64,000 nucleotides of DNA from contig OX104128.1 in assembly GCA_944470555.2 (NCBI GenBank), positions 2,604,001-2,668,000 on the forward strand, in the 5' to 3' direction. Shown here piece after piece: positions 1 to 11,683 of this stretch. Each line of letters starts with the position of its first letter. Position 1 is the stretch's first letter. The position numbers were made by a program, and so were the translations under genes. The notes beneath the pieces are model-generated. The model searched no databases. It was given only the letters and a program-made list of their open reading frames with translations, and had not been told where the DNA came from. Source of the stretch: Heterobilharzia americana (Eukaryota > Platyhelminthes > Trematoda > Strigeidida > Schistosomatidae).

Positions 1-859
1 ATTGTTTTGCTATGTACTTCTTGTTTGTACATAACTGTAAATTATAACCATTTGAAATGATCTATTTCTGTGCTGGATTCTACATTGATTAATGTTAATC
101 CAAAAAGGGATAATAATAATAATGAGTCTAAAATGACCTATGGTTTATTGATTGGTCACGGGAGTGCAACCAATTCATATTGTCTAGTCCTGAGTACAGA
201 CCGAATCCTATCAATTATATTTGCAATGTGGTTGGCTACCAAGCTAGGAAGCTCAGCATCTCGGTGCACATTAATAGATGTTAGTTGGTTGAAGGAGGCA
301 ATCGGCAGGAAGCCCTACTTGACCTAGATTTCGTGCTTTTTGGCACTTGTCAGCAAGATGTATCTGCAACCTGGATGGAACTGATATCCCGCCTGAGATT
401 TGAATCTGCATCATCCAATGTTGTAGTCAGTGAATTTACCACTGAGCTATTTAGGTCGCGAACTATGGTTTAATTTACTTGTTGTTTGTCTACACTGTAT
501 ACTTCAGTTTACTGATTCACATTCTTTTTCTATTCATGGAATCATTCTAATGACCGTTTATTTCACTATTTTGTAGTATCCATCACAAGTATAATTACAA
601 AGTTAAATGAACAATTTCATTGTACTCAGGACTAATGTGTTATTTCTATTGTTTTACTACATAGTAACCTAGATCTTTTACTATGCATTTATCTATTTTT
701 AGTTACAATATGACCAGTGTATCACAAGATATTAAGAGGTGTACAACATATCGTACTACAACTCTTGTTATATAAATATACAAATCTAGCAATCTATATA
801 GTGAGTTGTAAAGATACCAACAAAAAAAAATCATATCTAATGACCTTGTAAGAGTGAAA
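1..859. other. Probable PUS7 intron or upstream DNA, partly repeat-like
   Basis: No exon with convincing splice sites is seen. Positions 150-475 read like an old interspersed repeat, with a tRNA-like run near 440-470 and a short piece of similar wording near 52145-52175; I cannot name the family. The rest is AT-rich and featureless to me. Earlier exons of the pseudouridine synthase gene must lie to the left of the window or were missed here. Confidence 0.3.
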
Positions 860-960
860 TTGTGAGTAATTAATTTAGGCAGTTGATTTTCAACCAGTAC
901 ATCATGGGTTCGAACCCAACCCCACCTACTAAGAGAGGATGGTATCATTAAACTTCACAG
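860..960 (+). repeat. tRNA-derived SINE fragment (fourth family)
   Basis: A Pol III B-box-like GGTTCGAACCC lies at about 909-919 behind a degenerate tRNA-like head. Related pieces occur at about 5560-5690, 13000-13160, 36490-36600 and 38165-38265. These share the wording 'tttgggcaaccaggtaggta' and/or a 'gattgcctactg' tail. Inferred to be an old tRNA-derived SINE; no complete copy is in the window. Confidence 0.4.
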
Positions 961-1082
961 AAAATAGATTTGATTCATTGTCTAATCTGGACAAGGTTGT
1001 TATAAATATTTTAATTGAGTCAATTTCAACCTTCTAAAAGTGTTGTTATTGATCCGGTTTCTTATGTTGTATTAATTTAGAG

Positions 1083-1500
1083 ATCAGGAGGATGTACTTG
1101 CCTCCCAGTGAGTGATGTTGTCCCACCTGGACTCGGACTCGGGAACGATAGCTTCAAACGCCAGAGCATTATCCACTACATCACCGAGCCACCACAGTCA
1201 CTTCTTATGCGACGAGTATAGCTTTAGTGTTATTGCTTGTATGATATCGTCGTTGATTGAACTGAATTGGTCAGTCTCTGTTAGCATATGGGCTCCTGTG
1301 TGGATGCCTCGATATTGCCTGTGTTTTAATTATGTATAGTAATGATGGGCAGTGGAATCCAGAATGCACATTTCGTCCTATTTGAGACTCGTCAGCTGTA
1401 TTTACCTGCCTCCCAGTGAGTGTTGTTCTCACCGGGACTCGGGAGCGATCGCTTCAAACGCGAGAGCGTTATCCACTACACCACCGAGCCACGATAGCCA
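1083..1500 (-). mobile_element. Sm-alpha-type hammerhead SINE, head-to-tail pieces
   Basis: On the minus strand, positions 1500-1222 give a full Sm-alpha-type element: tRNA-like head with 'gtagtggataacg', hammerhead region, then the 3' part ending near 'caagcaataacact'. A second head-only piece follows at 1215-1083. It sits tail-outward next to a plus-strand copy (1501-1715), making a long inverted pair. The family is known in schistosomes as a Pol III-type SINE encoding a hammerhead ribozyme; the assignment here rests on reading the motif. Confidence 0.8.
1349..1410 (-). ncRNA. Hammerhead ribozyme (Sm-alpha), core intact
   Basis: The minus strand reads CTGACGA, stem II GTCT/GGAC around a CAAATA loop, then GAAA, a minimal stem III and an AUU cleavage triplet before CTGG. 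All conserved core positions are present. Stem II has one G-U pair and stem I carries a substitution against the usual ATCCAG, so activity may be reduced. Confidence 0.75.
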
Positions 1501-1715
1501 CTCACTGCGAGGCAGGTACATCCAGCTGACGAGTCCCAAATAGGACAAAATGCTCATCCTGGATTCCACTGCTAGCTACTATTCATCATTACTATATATA
1601 ATTGAAACACAAACAATATCGAGGCATCCGTGCAGGAGCCCATATGTCAACAGAGACTGATCAATTCGGTTCAATCAACGACGGTGTAATACAAGCAATA
1701 ACACTAATTTAGAGA
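1501..1715 (+). mobile_element. Sm-alpha-type SINE lacking its head, ribozyme inactivated
   Basis: Starts inside the element just before the hammerhead and runs to its 3' end. The ribozyme at 1511-1572 has a normal stem I and stem II, but the GAAA of the core reads AAAA (G12 to A). G12 acts as general base in the hammerhead, so this copy should not cleave. It is the inverted partner of the minus copy to its left. Confidence 0.75.
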
Positions 1716-2104
1716 TCATTATAAATTTACGGGACAATATGCACTAGTGTTTCTGGGCGTTTAGACTGCATGAGGATTAATATACACAATTTTTTTTAGT
1801 CAACCATTTAACACAATTATCACTCATTTTATAATTTATTGTCATAAAGATGTATATCTGTTCAGTGTAGAGTGCATAAAGAAGGTCGAACATACAGTAC
1901 TGAGACATAAAATGAGTTAGACATATGTAAATCATTACTCTATCAGTTGGTATATCGTAGTTTCAATTATCACTATTGAAATATCCAATTCGGCTTTATT
2001 TTACTTTGCTTGGTAAGATAGTTTTTGATAAAATACAAAACTTTGCAGTTACCATAATGAATATTCAGGCAATATCGAGGCAGCCGCATAGAGGCCCATA
2101 AGCC

Positions 2105-3030
2105 ATTATTATTATTATTATTTGTCCTTTCGGTTCCTAATGCAACATAGGGCTTCAGTAGCACGTCTCCAGTGCACTCTGTCCTCTGCAAACTTTTGAA
2201 CCTGGCTTCACGACAACCCAGAAACTCTCATTTCTTCCTCGCACGATCTCCTCCATGTCACCCTCGTCTCGGACGCCCAACTCATCGTTTCCCATCTGGG
2301 TTCCACTCGAAGGCGTGGCCTGACGCGTGATGTCCCTGAATGGTCTCAGTGTATGCCTAATCCATCTCCACTCCCCTCTGCATATTTGTTGAGCGATAGC
2401 TTCTTGCTTCCTTGGTTCGTTGCCAGCCAGCCAGAGTTCCTTGTTGCCTATTCTCATTATTCTGGCAATCTGAGCTTCAGTATCGAGTGAGCGTAGGTGG
2501 CAGCTGTTGATGAAGATCTGTAGTTTGTTGGAAATCCCTTTCGTAAAGCTCCAAGTCTCTCAACCATCACATAGAAGCACTGACTTGACATTGGTGTTGA
2601 AAATCCAGACCTTTTTCTTTGTGCTGAGTGCAGTAGATCTCCACACTGGTTTCAGGTTATTGAACGCCTGTCTTGCTTTTCGATCCTGGTTTTGACATCC
2701 TCGTCTGTGTTCTTTAAGTTTCTCCCATTGATGGTGATTGGAGCTTGTTGTTGTTGCTGTTAGTTGAGTATCTTCATCACCTCTGTCTTCCCTACATTCA
2801 CTTGAAGTCCCGTCTTCGCTGCCTCGCCTCGCCTCGCTCATCACCTCTTCTGTCAACTTGTTAGTTTTCGCCTGTAGATCTTCAAGTTTGTGTGACATTA
2901 GACATAAGTCATCGGTGAAATCTAAATCTTGTAGGTTCTTTTCCCTGGTCCAGTGTATCCCCCTTTTCTTGCTTCTCACTGATCCAGTCGACCACAATCA
3001 GGAATATCATGGGTGATACATAAGCCATCA
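2105..3030 (-). mobile_element. RTE-clade retrotransposon family B, 5'-truncated copy
   Basis: Minus-strand 3' third of an RTE element. It starts, in element sense, in the reverse-transcriptase region (a degenerate F-T-D-D box) and ends in the C-terminal region, with an (AAT)n tail at 2105-2121. The recurring 3' signature is 'cctaggaac...ggacaaataataat'. Frameshifts break the reading frame (pieces at 2155-2457 and 2560-2997). Called RTE from its C-terminal wording, which matches RTE/BovB-type proteins. Confidence 0.75.
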
Positions 3031-3117
3031 GGTGTCGAACAATTCGATCTAATATAACAACAGAGAATTACAAGTACATCAACAGATAGTTATTACCAAT
3101 ATCTGTTGTATAAGAGG
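3031..3117. other. Short unassigned gap
   Basis: AT-rich; 'gatctaatataacaacagagaattacaag' at about 3046-3075 resembles a decayed Sm-alpha 3' end. Confidence 0.3.
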
Positions 3118-3290
3118 TGGCTATCGTTCCTCGGTGGTCTAGTGGATAACGCTTTGTCGTTTGAAGCGATGGGTAGGAGGTTTGAATTTCAGTAGGAACA
3201 ACACTCTGCACTAGGGTGCAGGTACATCGAGCTGATGAGTCCTAAATAGAAAGAAGCGCGCATCCTGAATTCTTCTGCTAGCCACAAAAA
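3118..3290 (+). mobile_element. Sm-alpha-type SINE, degenerate
   Basis: The tRNA-like head 'ctagtggataacg' is at about 3138-3150 and the hammerhead region at about 3220-3275. CTGATGA is kept, but stem II is destroyed (TCCTAAATAGAAA) and GAAA is lost, so the ribozyme is dead. Confidence 0.65.
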
Positions 3291-4016
3291 AATGAATAAA
3301 TCCAGTGTTTGTAAAATATTCAGTTCCTAGTTAGAAAATTTCACCGCAGAATATGATCTCGTTGACCCTGACTGAAATCAAGATGGTGAGCATGATAGCT
3401 CTATAGAACTTAATAGCGAGCATCGTTGATCCACCTAAGCGGTTTTCAGCTACTCATGCCAGTTACTAGTATGATGAAAAAATTCATATCTCAAGATGAA
3501 GAGGATGGTGGTTGAGTGTTCTGTGAGCTTTGATATTTTGTCATGAACGTCTCATCATCAGGATTGTTGACTTCTTTATGAAGTTATAAAGTTTCCATCC
3601 TTATAATCTAGATGTCAGTGATGGTGTCGAGTAGATCATATTATATGATATGAATACTTTGTTATTTATCGTTAACCATGGTGACATTTATCATGAACAT
3701 CTTGTGTATTTTACAAACGCTTGGTTTCATTATAGGTATAGACAGTTTGCTTAATTAGTTATTCAGAATTCAAGTAATCTAAACCATTCGGGTATGTGAA
3801 CTGAATCACTCCGGATATATCCCAGATAAACTCAACTCGTCGAGTATTTACATCACCTTGATCTGACTAGCAAACATTGCAGATCCGTTTGAATGGTTTA
3901 CAACTACTAATGATAGTCAGTAGTATATTTTTGTAAAATATAATGAAAATTTAAATCGTCATATGGACAATCCACATACTAATTAGTTATATGTTTCCAC
4001 TTCACTTACCTGAGAA
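3291..4016. other. No gene seen
   Basis: AT-rich intronic or intergenic sequence. I see no reading frame with splice sites and no repeat I recognise. Confidence 0.4.
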
Positions 4017-4808
4017 GTAGGATCAGCCCTGGTGCGTTGGTCAGTGACCGATGAAATTTCTGCACGGATACAAAAGGCTCGGCTGGCTTTTGCCAATTCA
4101 CGCATCCTATGGCACCGCCGTGATATCCGTTTGTCTATTAAGGGTCGTGTGTACTGCAAAGCGGTCAGGTCTCTTCTACTCTATGGCTGTGAAACATGGC
4201 CATTGAATGTCGGAGACATGAGAAGGCCGTATTCCGTGGTGTCACCACGTGAGTAATGCAGAAGTCAGGTGTAGAGTTTTAGGGAGTAGAGGCAAGTCAG
4301 TTGACGAGGTTATGAACCTTCATCGATTGAGATGGTTGGGACATGTACTACATATGCCTAGTCACCGATTACCTTGTCACACAATGTTGGCTGAGGTGGG
4401 TCCAGGCTGGAAACAGGCCCGAGGTGGCCAGACTAAAACATGGCACCAATGTATGAAGTCTCTGACTGTTGGTTTGAGCCATGTGGAGCGATGCAGACTA
4501 GGTGGTTGGGGTCGGCGGGATAAGAGGAACCAACGGAGGTTGGAGACTGATTCTAGGTTATCACATGGCTGAGAACCGATGTCAGTGGCGCAGATGTATA
4601 CATACATTATCCTCATCTTAACGAGGTTATACAGAATCTCACCATTTCCCCATTCTTTCTTCTCGTACTTAATATTTCTTTCGATTGCATTCTGTTATGT
4701 TCATCTTTCACCTCACTACCTTTCTACTTGATGTATTGATATGAGGTGTGACAAGTTGGACCGTTACGCAGTAATGCCTGGTTCTATGTTGATATTGATG
4801 ATGATGTT
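4017..4808 (+). mobile_element. RTE-clade retrotransposon family A (SR2-like), 3' fragment
   Basis: Encodes the C-terminal region of the family A polyprotein (matching residues about 770-960 of the copy at 31474-34380) with frameshifts, then the 3' UTR and the family's terminal (TGATGA)n tail at 4793-4808. Strongly 5'-truncated, as expected for target-primed reverse transcription. Confidence 0.8.
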
Positions 4809-5197
4809 TCCATCTCAAAGCTGCATTCAACGATGTGTATTTTTCAAGTAAACTCCTCTTGAGTTTATCCTTACACCCAGTGAGAACTTAAGAATAAACC
4901 TTTTTTGAAGTAGATAAAATGATTCAATTCATCATATTTTGATTTAATTTACCACTCTCCATCTCTCAGGTCATCATAACTCACTCATAATAATTAGACA
5001 GTTTTCTTCTTCTATAGCTGTTCATTACTTTATTGAATGAAGTTATTTGTTTTTCAATTCTCAGTGATATAATTCCACTTGATACCTGAAGGACTAGTTT
5101 ATACGTTTCATTGATTATTTATTACTGTTAAATAACCAAACTCAGAGAACAGAGTACAATGAAGACCACCTACCTGGGCTATAAATATTCTTAGTCA

Positions 5198-5425
5198 TTA
5201 GTGTTATTGCTTGTATTACACCATCGTTGATTGGACCGAATTGATCAGTCTCTGTTGACATATGGGCTCCTGTACGGATGCCTCGATATTGTTTGTGTTT
5301 CAATTATATATAGTAATGATGAATAGTGGCTAGTAGTGGAATCCAGGATGAGCATTTCGTTCTATTTGGGACTCGTCAGTTGGATGTACCTGCCTCCCAG
5401 TGTGGAGTAATGTTGTTCTCTACCA
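5198..5425 (-). mobile_element. Sm-alpha-type SINE with hammerhead
   Basis: Minus-strand element from the hammerhead region to the 3' end; the tRNA-like head is missing beyond 5425. The ribozyme at about 5332-5396 keeps CTGACGA and GAAA, but stem II carries a C-A mismatch (GTCC against GAAC), so folding is weakened. Confidence 0.7.
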
Positions 5426-5559
5426 TTTATTATTACTTCATTTCCTCAAAGTTGCATATGTTTTTATTGTAAAATCGATAGACAAGTATGCATTGTCTTT
5501 TAATCACACTATCTTATTACTCATTTCACTGTCTATCATCTTTGCATTTAAATCGTTTG

Positions 5560-5690
5560 ACTAGTCTAGACAGTTAATTTTCAATCTGAAGTAGGTCACA
5601 GATTCGAACTTCACTCAGGTTTGGGCAACCAGGTAGGTATCACTAGCCGTAACACAATAGCTTTTAGTTGACTGTGTACTGTCCTGAAAG
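5560..5690 (+). repeat. tRNA-derived SINE fragment (fourth family)
   Basis: Shares 'acagttaattttcaa' and a B-box-like 'agattcgaac' with the 860-960 fragment, then 'tttgggcaaccaggtaggta', which recurs in shortened form at 13070-13090. A decayed SINE is the simplest reading. Confidence 0.4.
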
Positions 5691-5711
5691 TGTACGTGTT
5701 TACCAAGTTGG

Positions 5712-6240
5712 ATTTCCAACTATTATCCCACTAATGTGGTTGCTCGTATTTTCCCATCATTGAGTTGACCGAGCTGATCGGTCTCTATTGGTATATGGGC
5801 TTCTGCGCGGACACCCCGATATTAGCTGGTAATGCAATCCAGGACTCGCGTTCCGTCCTATTTAGAACTCGTCAGCTGGATGTATCTGCTTCCCAGTGAG
5901 CGATGTTGTTCCTACTAAGACTTGGACTTGGGACCGATTGCTTCGAACGCCAAAGCATTATCCACTTGGTCACCGCGTCACAATAGCCACTTTTTGTGAC
6001 ACCTCACTATTATGTAACTGAGACAGGCAATATCAAGGCATCCATGCATGAGCCCGTAGGCTAATAGAGAGCGATCAATTCGGTCCATTCAACGATGGGA
6101 TAAAACAAGCAACAACATCAAAACTATACTTGTCGTACAAGAAGTGTCTGCCGTGACTTGGTAGTCTGATGGAGTAGTCGATCTCGAGTAGTAGTGGGAA
6201 ACACCAGCCCCAAATTCTACCACTAGCCATAAATAATTCT
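5712..6240. mobile_element. Nested and inverted Sm-alpha pieces
   Basis: A near-complete minus-strand element (5712-6005) is followed by a plus-strand 3' part (6010-6125) and a decayed plus head-plus-tail remnant (6135-6240). The minus hammerhead at 5836-5890 keeps CTGACGA, but GAAA reads GGAA (A13 to G), which should abolish cleavage. The element matches an older, more diverged subfamily. Confidence 0.65.
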
Positions 6241-6709
6241 CGTATATTGTTGGTGATATAGTATACAATTCACTGGTATTGCAGAAACAAGAATAATGTA
6301 CACCGATGAAGATTGTTCACTGTAGATTTACGTGGAGTATTGGTAAAATAATTGATACTTCACATTGAATGCAGTTCTCACACAAATAGTATCTGTATTC
6401 TACATCCGTGATAAGATTTTTTTTCAGTTTCTGTTGCTTCTGTGTTGATCTTTCTCATTCCTTTGCTATGTTCTTCTTGACGACGTCTGTTGATTAGATT
6501 TTATCTCTAATTACCAATCCCAGTGTTGTCTTTCTACATGCTACTCATATGTGTTCTTATTAGTAGTATGTGCCACAGTACAGCTGCAAATATATGTAGT
6601 GAAACAACTACCTATAAAATTTATAAATGCTTTATTGATCTTAATGTGTAATAATATGTAATTGATTGTTAGCGATTAAAAATTTCCTGTCTTTGAAAAT
6701 ATATTTCAG

Positions 6710-6878
6710 CTTCCTCGAAATCTTCGTCACCTCTATGTCCATAGTTACCAATCTTTCTTATGGAATCATGTAGCTAGTCGACGTATGACCCAACAGGATC
6801 CAAATGATTTCTATGCCAAACCTGGTGATCTTTATTATGGTACAGAGAATGTGACAGTTTCAGATGACTGTGAAAATG
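6710..6878 (+). CDS. PUS7: Pseudouridine synthase 7 (TruD family), internal exon
   Basis: PUS7 is a TruD-family pseudouridine synthase that modifies U in a UNUAR-like context in tRNA and mRNA. The exon follows a 3' splice site (atatttcag) and opens in phase 0 with LPRNLRHLYVHSYQSFLWN, the conserved segment after the catalytic domain. It continues to '...DDCEN' and ends in phase 1 before GTACGT. The encoded stretch corresponds to the late catalytic/TRUD region; the catalytic aspartate motif must be in exons left of the window. The same gene continues at 12574, and all phases agree. Recognised from the motif and the run of later exons, not from a search. Confidence 0.88.
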
Positions 6879-7917
6879 GTACGTTCTTAAGAAAGTAATC
6901 TAACTAGGCAACATTTGTTTGGAGAAAATCATGAAAATCATGAATCACTAAAGAGTTGTTCAATCATAATTCAAAACCTTTTAACATTATGTATACTCTT
7001 TAAACACCAAGTATAGGTTATTTAAACTACACAGCTAAGACATTTCCTTTGGCATATTTTGATTGTATCCACTAATACAAAGTTATTTTTTGTCATCGAA
7101 CCAACATGTTATGGATTTCATCATCTCTTCAACTATTGAGGTTTAAGCAGCCCCAGTTAGTTTTCACTCAATTGATGTGACTCATTGCCTATGAAAGGTT
7201 GCTGAGTACATTTTAAAATATTTGCAAGGTAATAGGAAAGGTAAATTTGCAAACTATCAGCATAAATTTCAAATGATTCCTGTTAGGTATTCAGGTGATG
7301 GTGGTGGTTATGTAATAGCACAGATTTATCCTTATCTAGTTTCATTTCCTCTTTGTTTCATAACATTGCAGACAGTTTCAAAGTAGAATCTTGCATAGAA
7401 ATGCATCGGCTCAAGTTGCTACACACTTCACAGTAATACCAAAAGAATAGACGGATACAGAAAGAGTGATAAAGTAGTGTAAGAGAATGAACAATCTGAA
7501 TAAAACGATTGGTGCAGATCATATTTAAGCTTTAGAAGGTGCTTAAAAATGAAAACATCTACGCCACTGTGACCGATTTTCAGGCACATCATCAAAAGTT
7601 CTTAACCACTGATTCGCATCGTCTCAATAACTCAGACCAATAATCAGGGACTTCATGGATTGGTGTCACGTGTTGATCTGGTCACCGTAAACCCTCTTTC
7701 AATGTAATCTAACTTTTGATAATGTAATCAGAAGACGTAGATTATCTGAAAAATGTGATGTATTAGCGCTATACATTTCGAACAATCTGATCACACATTT
7801 ACTTGTTAAGGCAATTATATATGAAAACTAGAAGTGGGGGAAGGACACATATGACATAAAGGCATTCAATAATAAGAAAGATAATAAGAGGAATAAAAGA
7901 TAAGACTTGAAGACAAT
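6879..7917. other. PUS7 intron, mostly unassigned
   Basis: Begins with the splice donor GTACGT. The only recognisable content is a decayed minus-strand RTE 3' piece at about 7550-7715, related to the C-terminal segment of family A. The rest is AT-rich and shows no exon. Confidence 0.5.
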
Positions 7918-10900
7918 CTTATTTATTATTTATTAGTCCCTTGGGTTCCTAATGGAACATAGGGCTTCAGTAGCACGCTTCCAGTGACCTCTGTTCTCTG
8001 AGATCTTTTGAACCTGGTCCCACGACAGCCCAGAAGCTCTCATTTCCTCCTCGCACGACCTCCTCCATGTCACCCCCGGCACGGACGCTCAACTCGTCGC
8101 TTCCCATGGGGATTCCACTCGAGGACGTGGCCTGACGCGTGATGTCCCCAGTCGGCCTTCTCAGTGTATGCCCAATCCATCTCCACTTCCTTCTACTGCA
8201 TATTTGTTGAGTGATAGGTTGTTGGTTGGTTCGTTCCCAGAGCTCTTTGTTGCTTATTCTTTCTGGCCATCTGATCTTCAGTAACGAGCCGGCGTAGGGG
8301 GTAGTTGTTGATGAATGTGTGTAGTTTATTGGAAATCCCTTTCGTGACGCGCCAAGTCTCTCAACCATCACACAGAAGCACTGGCTTGACGGAATTGGTG
8401 TTGAAAGTTCGGATGTTGTTCACGCTTTATGCTGAGTGCAGTGCAGTGCAGAAGATCTCCACACTGGTTTCAGGCTAATGAACGCCTGTCTTGCTTTTCC
8501 GATTCTGACTTTGACATCCTCGTCTGTCCCTGTGCCGCGTGTAGTTGAAACGATGCTTCCTAGATAGGTGAAGGAGGTTACTTCCTTTAAGTTTCTCCTG
8601 TTGATGGTGACTGGAGTTTGTTGTTGTTGATGGTGGTGGTACGGTATCTCATCACCTCTGTTTTCCCTACATTCACTTGAAGTCCCGTCTTCGCTGCCTC
8701 GCCTCGCCTCGCATCACCTCTTCTGTCAACTTGTTAGTTTTCGCCTATAGATCTTCAAGTTTATGTGACATCAGGCACAAGTCGTCGGCGAAATCCAAGT
8801 CTTTTAGGTTCTTTTCCACAGTCCAGCGTATCCCCCTCTTCTCACAGCTCCCCACTGCTTGCTGCATTATCCAGTCCAGTCCTCCACAATCAGGAATATC
8901 ATGGGGGATAACAGGCAACCTTGTTTCACTCCTGTCTTCACTTCACTTCCGAGGCATCACTGAGCTTCCCATTGTGAATTACTTGGCATGTGGCATCTTC
9001 ATATAGTAGTTGAATGAGGCGGATAAAGGTTTGCGGTACTCCGTAGTATTGAAGCAGTTTCCAAATTACCTCTCGGTCGACGCTGTCAAAAGCCTTCTCG
9101 AAGTCGATGAAGTTGAGGTAGAGAGCTGATTGCCATTCTATGCTCTGTTCTATGATGATGCATAGAGTGGCGTTGCAATTTGGTCTGCACATGATTTGTA
9201 CTTCCTGAAGCCTGCCTGTTCCGGTCGTAGTTTTGAATTCAGTGCATCTTTAAGCCTCTCCAGGATGATGCGGCTTAATATTTTACTTGGGGTGGATAGG
9301 AGAGTGATTCCGTGCCAGTTCTTGCAAACACTGAGGTCTCCTTTCTTCGGCAGTTTGACAAGGTAACCCTTCTTCCAATCAATGGCCAGGTACCTTCTCT
9401 TCCTTCCACACCTTCTGCAATAGTGGTGTGGTGTGAGCATGTCCGTTGAAGTTGTCTCTGCGTCTGTTTTCAGTGCTTCTGGCGGTATTCCATCTGGTCC
9501 TGCTGCTTTCCCGCATTTCAGTAGCTTTATGGCGTTCAGGACTTCCATTTTCGTTGGAGGATTTATGTTCACTTGTAGTTCAGCGGCTGCAGGTGGTATT
9601 TCTGGACGAAGTGCAGGTGGTGGTCGATTCAAGAGCTTCTTGAAGTGGTCGGCCCATCGTTTCCTCTGTTTCTCTTCTTTTGTAATTAAATTTCCTTCTT
9701 CATCTTTTATTGGTTTCATCTGTGTTGGTCTCTTCCCAGATAGCAACCTGGTTATTTGATACAATGTCGTCAGGTCTCTCTTACCTGCAGCCTGTTCTGC
9801 TTCACTTGCCAGTGTGTCGTAGAAGTGTCTTTTGTCTTTGCGTGCACTCTTCTTCACTTCTTTATCCAGTGTTTTATACATTGTGCTCAGTTCCTCTTGT
9901 CGTTGAGCATCCTTGCACTGGTTTATCTTCTGCTTCACCATCCTCCTCTCCCTCCTCTGTCAGCTTCCATGTATCCATCGAGATCCATTCCTTGTCTTCT
10001 TTCTTCTTCCTTCTTAATACTGTTGTGCAGGTTTCTTTCCACATCTCTTTCAAAGACTTCCAGTGTTCTTCCACACAGGTTTCTTCAAGGATGTTGCTCG
10101 ATATCTCCCATTTTGTCTTGATGGCTGGCTGTCGTGAAGATTTCCTTTGTAGTTTCATCCTTCAGTTTCTCTTCTGGGTGTTGTATTTGAACTGTGGTCT
10201 ATCACCAGCTTCCTTGAAGGCTTTCAACTTGATTTGGAAGGTTCCTTGCACTAGATGGTGAGTGGTCTGAACCTACATCTCCTCCTCTTCTTGACCTTGT
10301 GTCAAGTAGACTGTGTCTCCATTTTCTTGAGATTGAGATAAAGTCGATTTGATTTTTAGTGTGTCAGGTGTCTGGTGAAATCCATGTCGCTTTGTGGATA
10401 TCCTTGTGCTTGAACAGACTGCCTGACTCCAATCACCAAATCGTTGAATGCACAGAATTCTGCAAACAATTTTCCATTCTCGTTCATCACCTCACCGATC
10501 GCTTCTCGACCCATGGTTAGTTCTCTTCCTGTGTTGTCCCCTCCTAGTTTGGCATTCATGTCACCCATTAGAATTTTGATATCGCCAACCGGAGTGGTGT
10601 CTTGTCCAGTGTTGATTGAAGTTGTTTGTAGAATTCCTCCTTTTTCTCTTCATCTGCATTATTTGTAGGTGCATGGAGTAGCATTGTATGATTGTGACCT
10701 TTCTTCCTTTTGAGTTGAATCTTGCTGTCATGATCCTACAGGAGGAGATTGGTTCCCACTTCATGAGAGCCTTCGATGCTTTTGGGGACATCATGATAGC
10801 CACTCCAAAACTCAGTGTGCTCGTGGTTGTCGTCTGGGTGACCAGAGTTGATTATTGATTCTCCAGCTGACAGTTTGGAAATTCGACTCCCATTCCATCT

Positions 10901-11267
10901 GCTTTCGCAAATTCCAAGCACGTCAATGTGATACCTTCTCATCTCTTTTGCAATCTGGGCTGCCTTGCTGTGTTCAAACATGGTGCGGACATTCCATGTC
11001 CCCACGTTTACCTTCGCTTTCATCTAGGGAGAGAAGACACATCGGCCACTTGGCTTCGCGAGGGCAGGCTTTCACCAACTGGCGTCATTTCGCCTCTCCG
11101 ATTCCATCGAGGAATAATTTTGTTTTTAATTTTTATATTTCGTTTGTGCTTTGAAGTTTCTTTGGGGGTTAGATTTGTTTTACGGGGTAGGGTTGCTAGC
11201 CCTATGCCCAACCTTCTCTGTTTACCCGGGCTTAGGACCGGCTAGTGAACTAGTTAACCAGGCGAGG
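7918..11267 (-). mobile_element. RTE family B retrotransposon, near full length (about 3.35 kb)
   Basis: The most complete family B copy. From right to left (element sense) it has a 5' leader ('taaccaggcga...' around 11220-11265), an endonuclease-reverse transcriptase reading frame broken by frameshifts, and a 3' end with 'tcctaatgga...ggacta(ata)n' at 7918-7945. The same 5' leader recurs at about 13625-13720, which fixes the 5' end. I could not define a target-site duplication with confidence. Confidence 0.8.
7967..11023 (-). pseudogene. RTE family B endonuclease/reverse transcriptase, broken
   Basis: Family role: an APE-type endonuclease nicks target DNA and the reverse transcriptase copies the element RNA from the nick. 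Pieces in order: endonuclease start (11023, GTWNVRTM, then LGICESRWNGS), catalytic GDMNAKLG at about 10560, a basic linker and RT fingers (9941-9150, with KAAGPDGIPPEALK and PEQAGFRK), FEKAFDSVDRE at about 9090, QGCLLSPMIF-like wording near 8910, the FADDLCLMSH catalytic box at about 8770-8800, and the C-terminal region (8371-7967) with ISNKELWERT and KWRWIGHTLRR. At least five frame breaks separate these, so no full protein can be made. Confidence 0.8.
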
Positions 11268-11683
11268 TTATATATATATTTATATATTCAAAGGGTGTGG
11301 TCGTATTGAGTGTACACGAAAATCATTCTTTACTTAATATATTCCATTTAGTTATGTATACATTGACATATTTGAGATTTAGTTGATACTTTGCTTTAGA
11401 TGATTCATTTGAATCACTTTTTATGCAAATAATGATAAGTGTAAGGAAAGGTCAGCTTAGTTTATATGGAATAAGAACAAAGAGTCGACAGTTTAGCATA
11501 AAAAAAATGAATCTCAAATCCATTTATACATGTTACAAAACCGGAGAAATGTTTACTTTGTAATTCTGTTATAGAATATGCTATATTATTATAATAGTTG
11601 GTTGTTCTTCATTCCATTTCGAAACTCAGTCTTTTTTTTAATGGTTTAAGTCATCATGATACTGATTAACTGTTATTTATTAT
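11268..11683. other. PUS7 intron, nothing recognised
   Basis: AT-rich, with a short (TA)n-like run at 11271-11287 at the 5' boundary of the adjoining RTE copy. Confidence 0.4.

Noticed and set aside
285..473. Open frame as an upstream PUS7 exon
   Set aside because: It has no TruD motif or flanking splice sites, and part of the surrounding sequence looks like a dispersed repeat.
9433..10261. Several plus-strand open frames of 60-180 codons
   Set aside because: They are antisense to the RTE family B coding region and reflect its codon composition.
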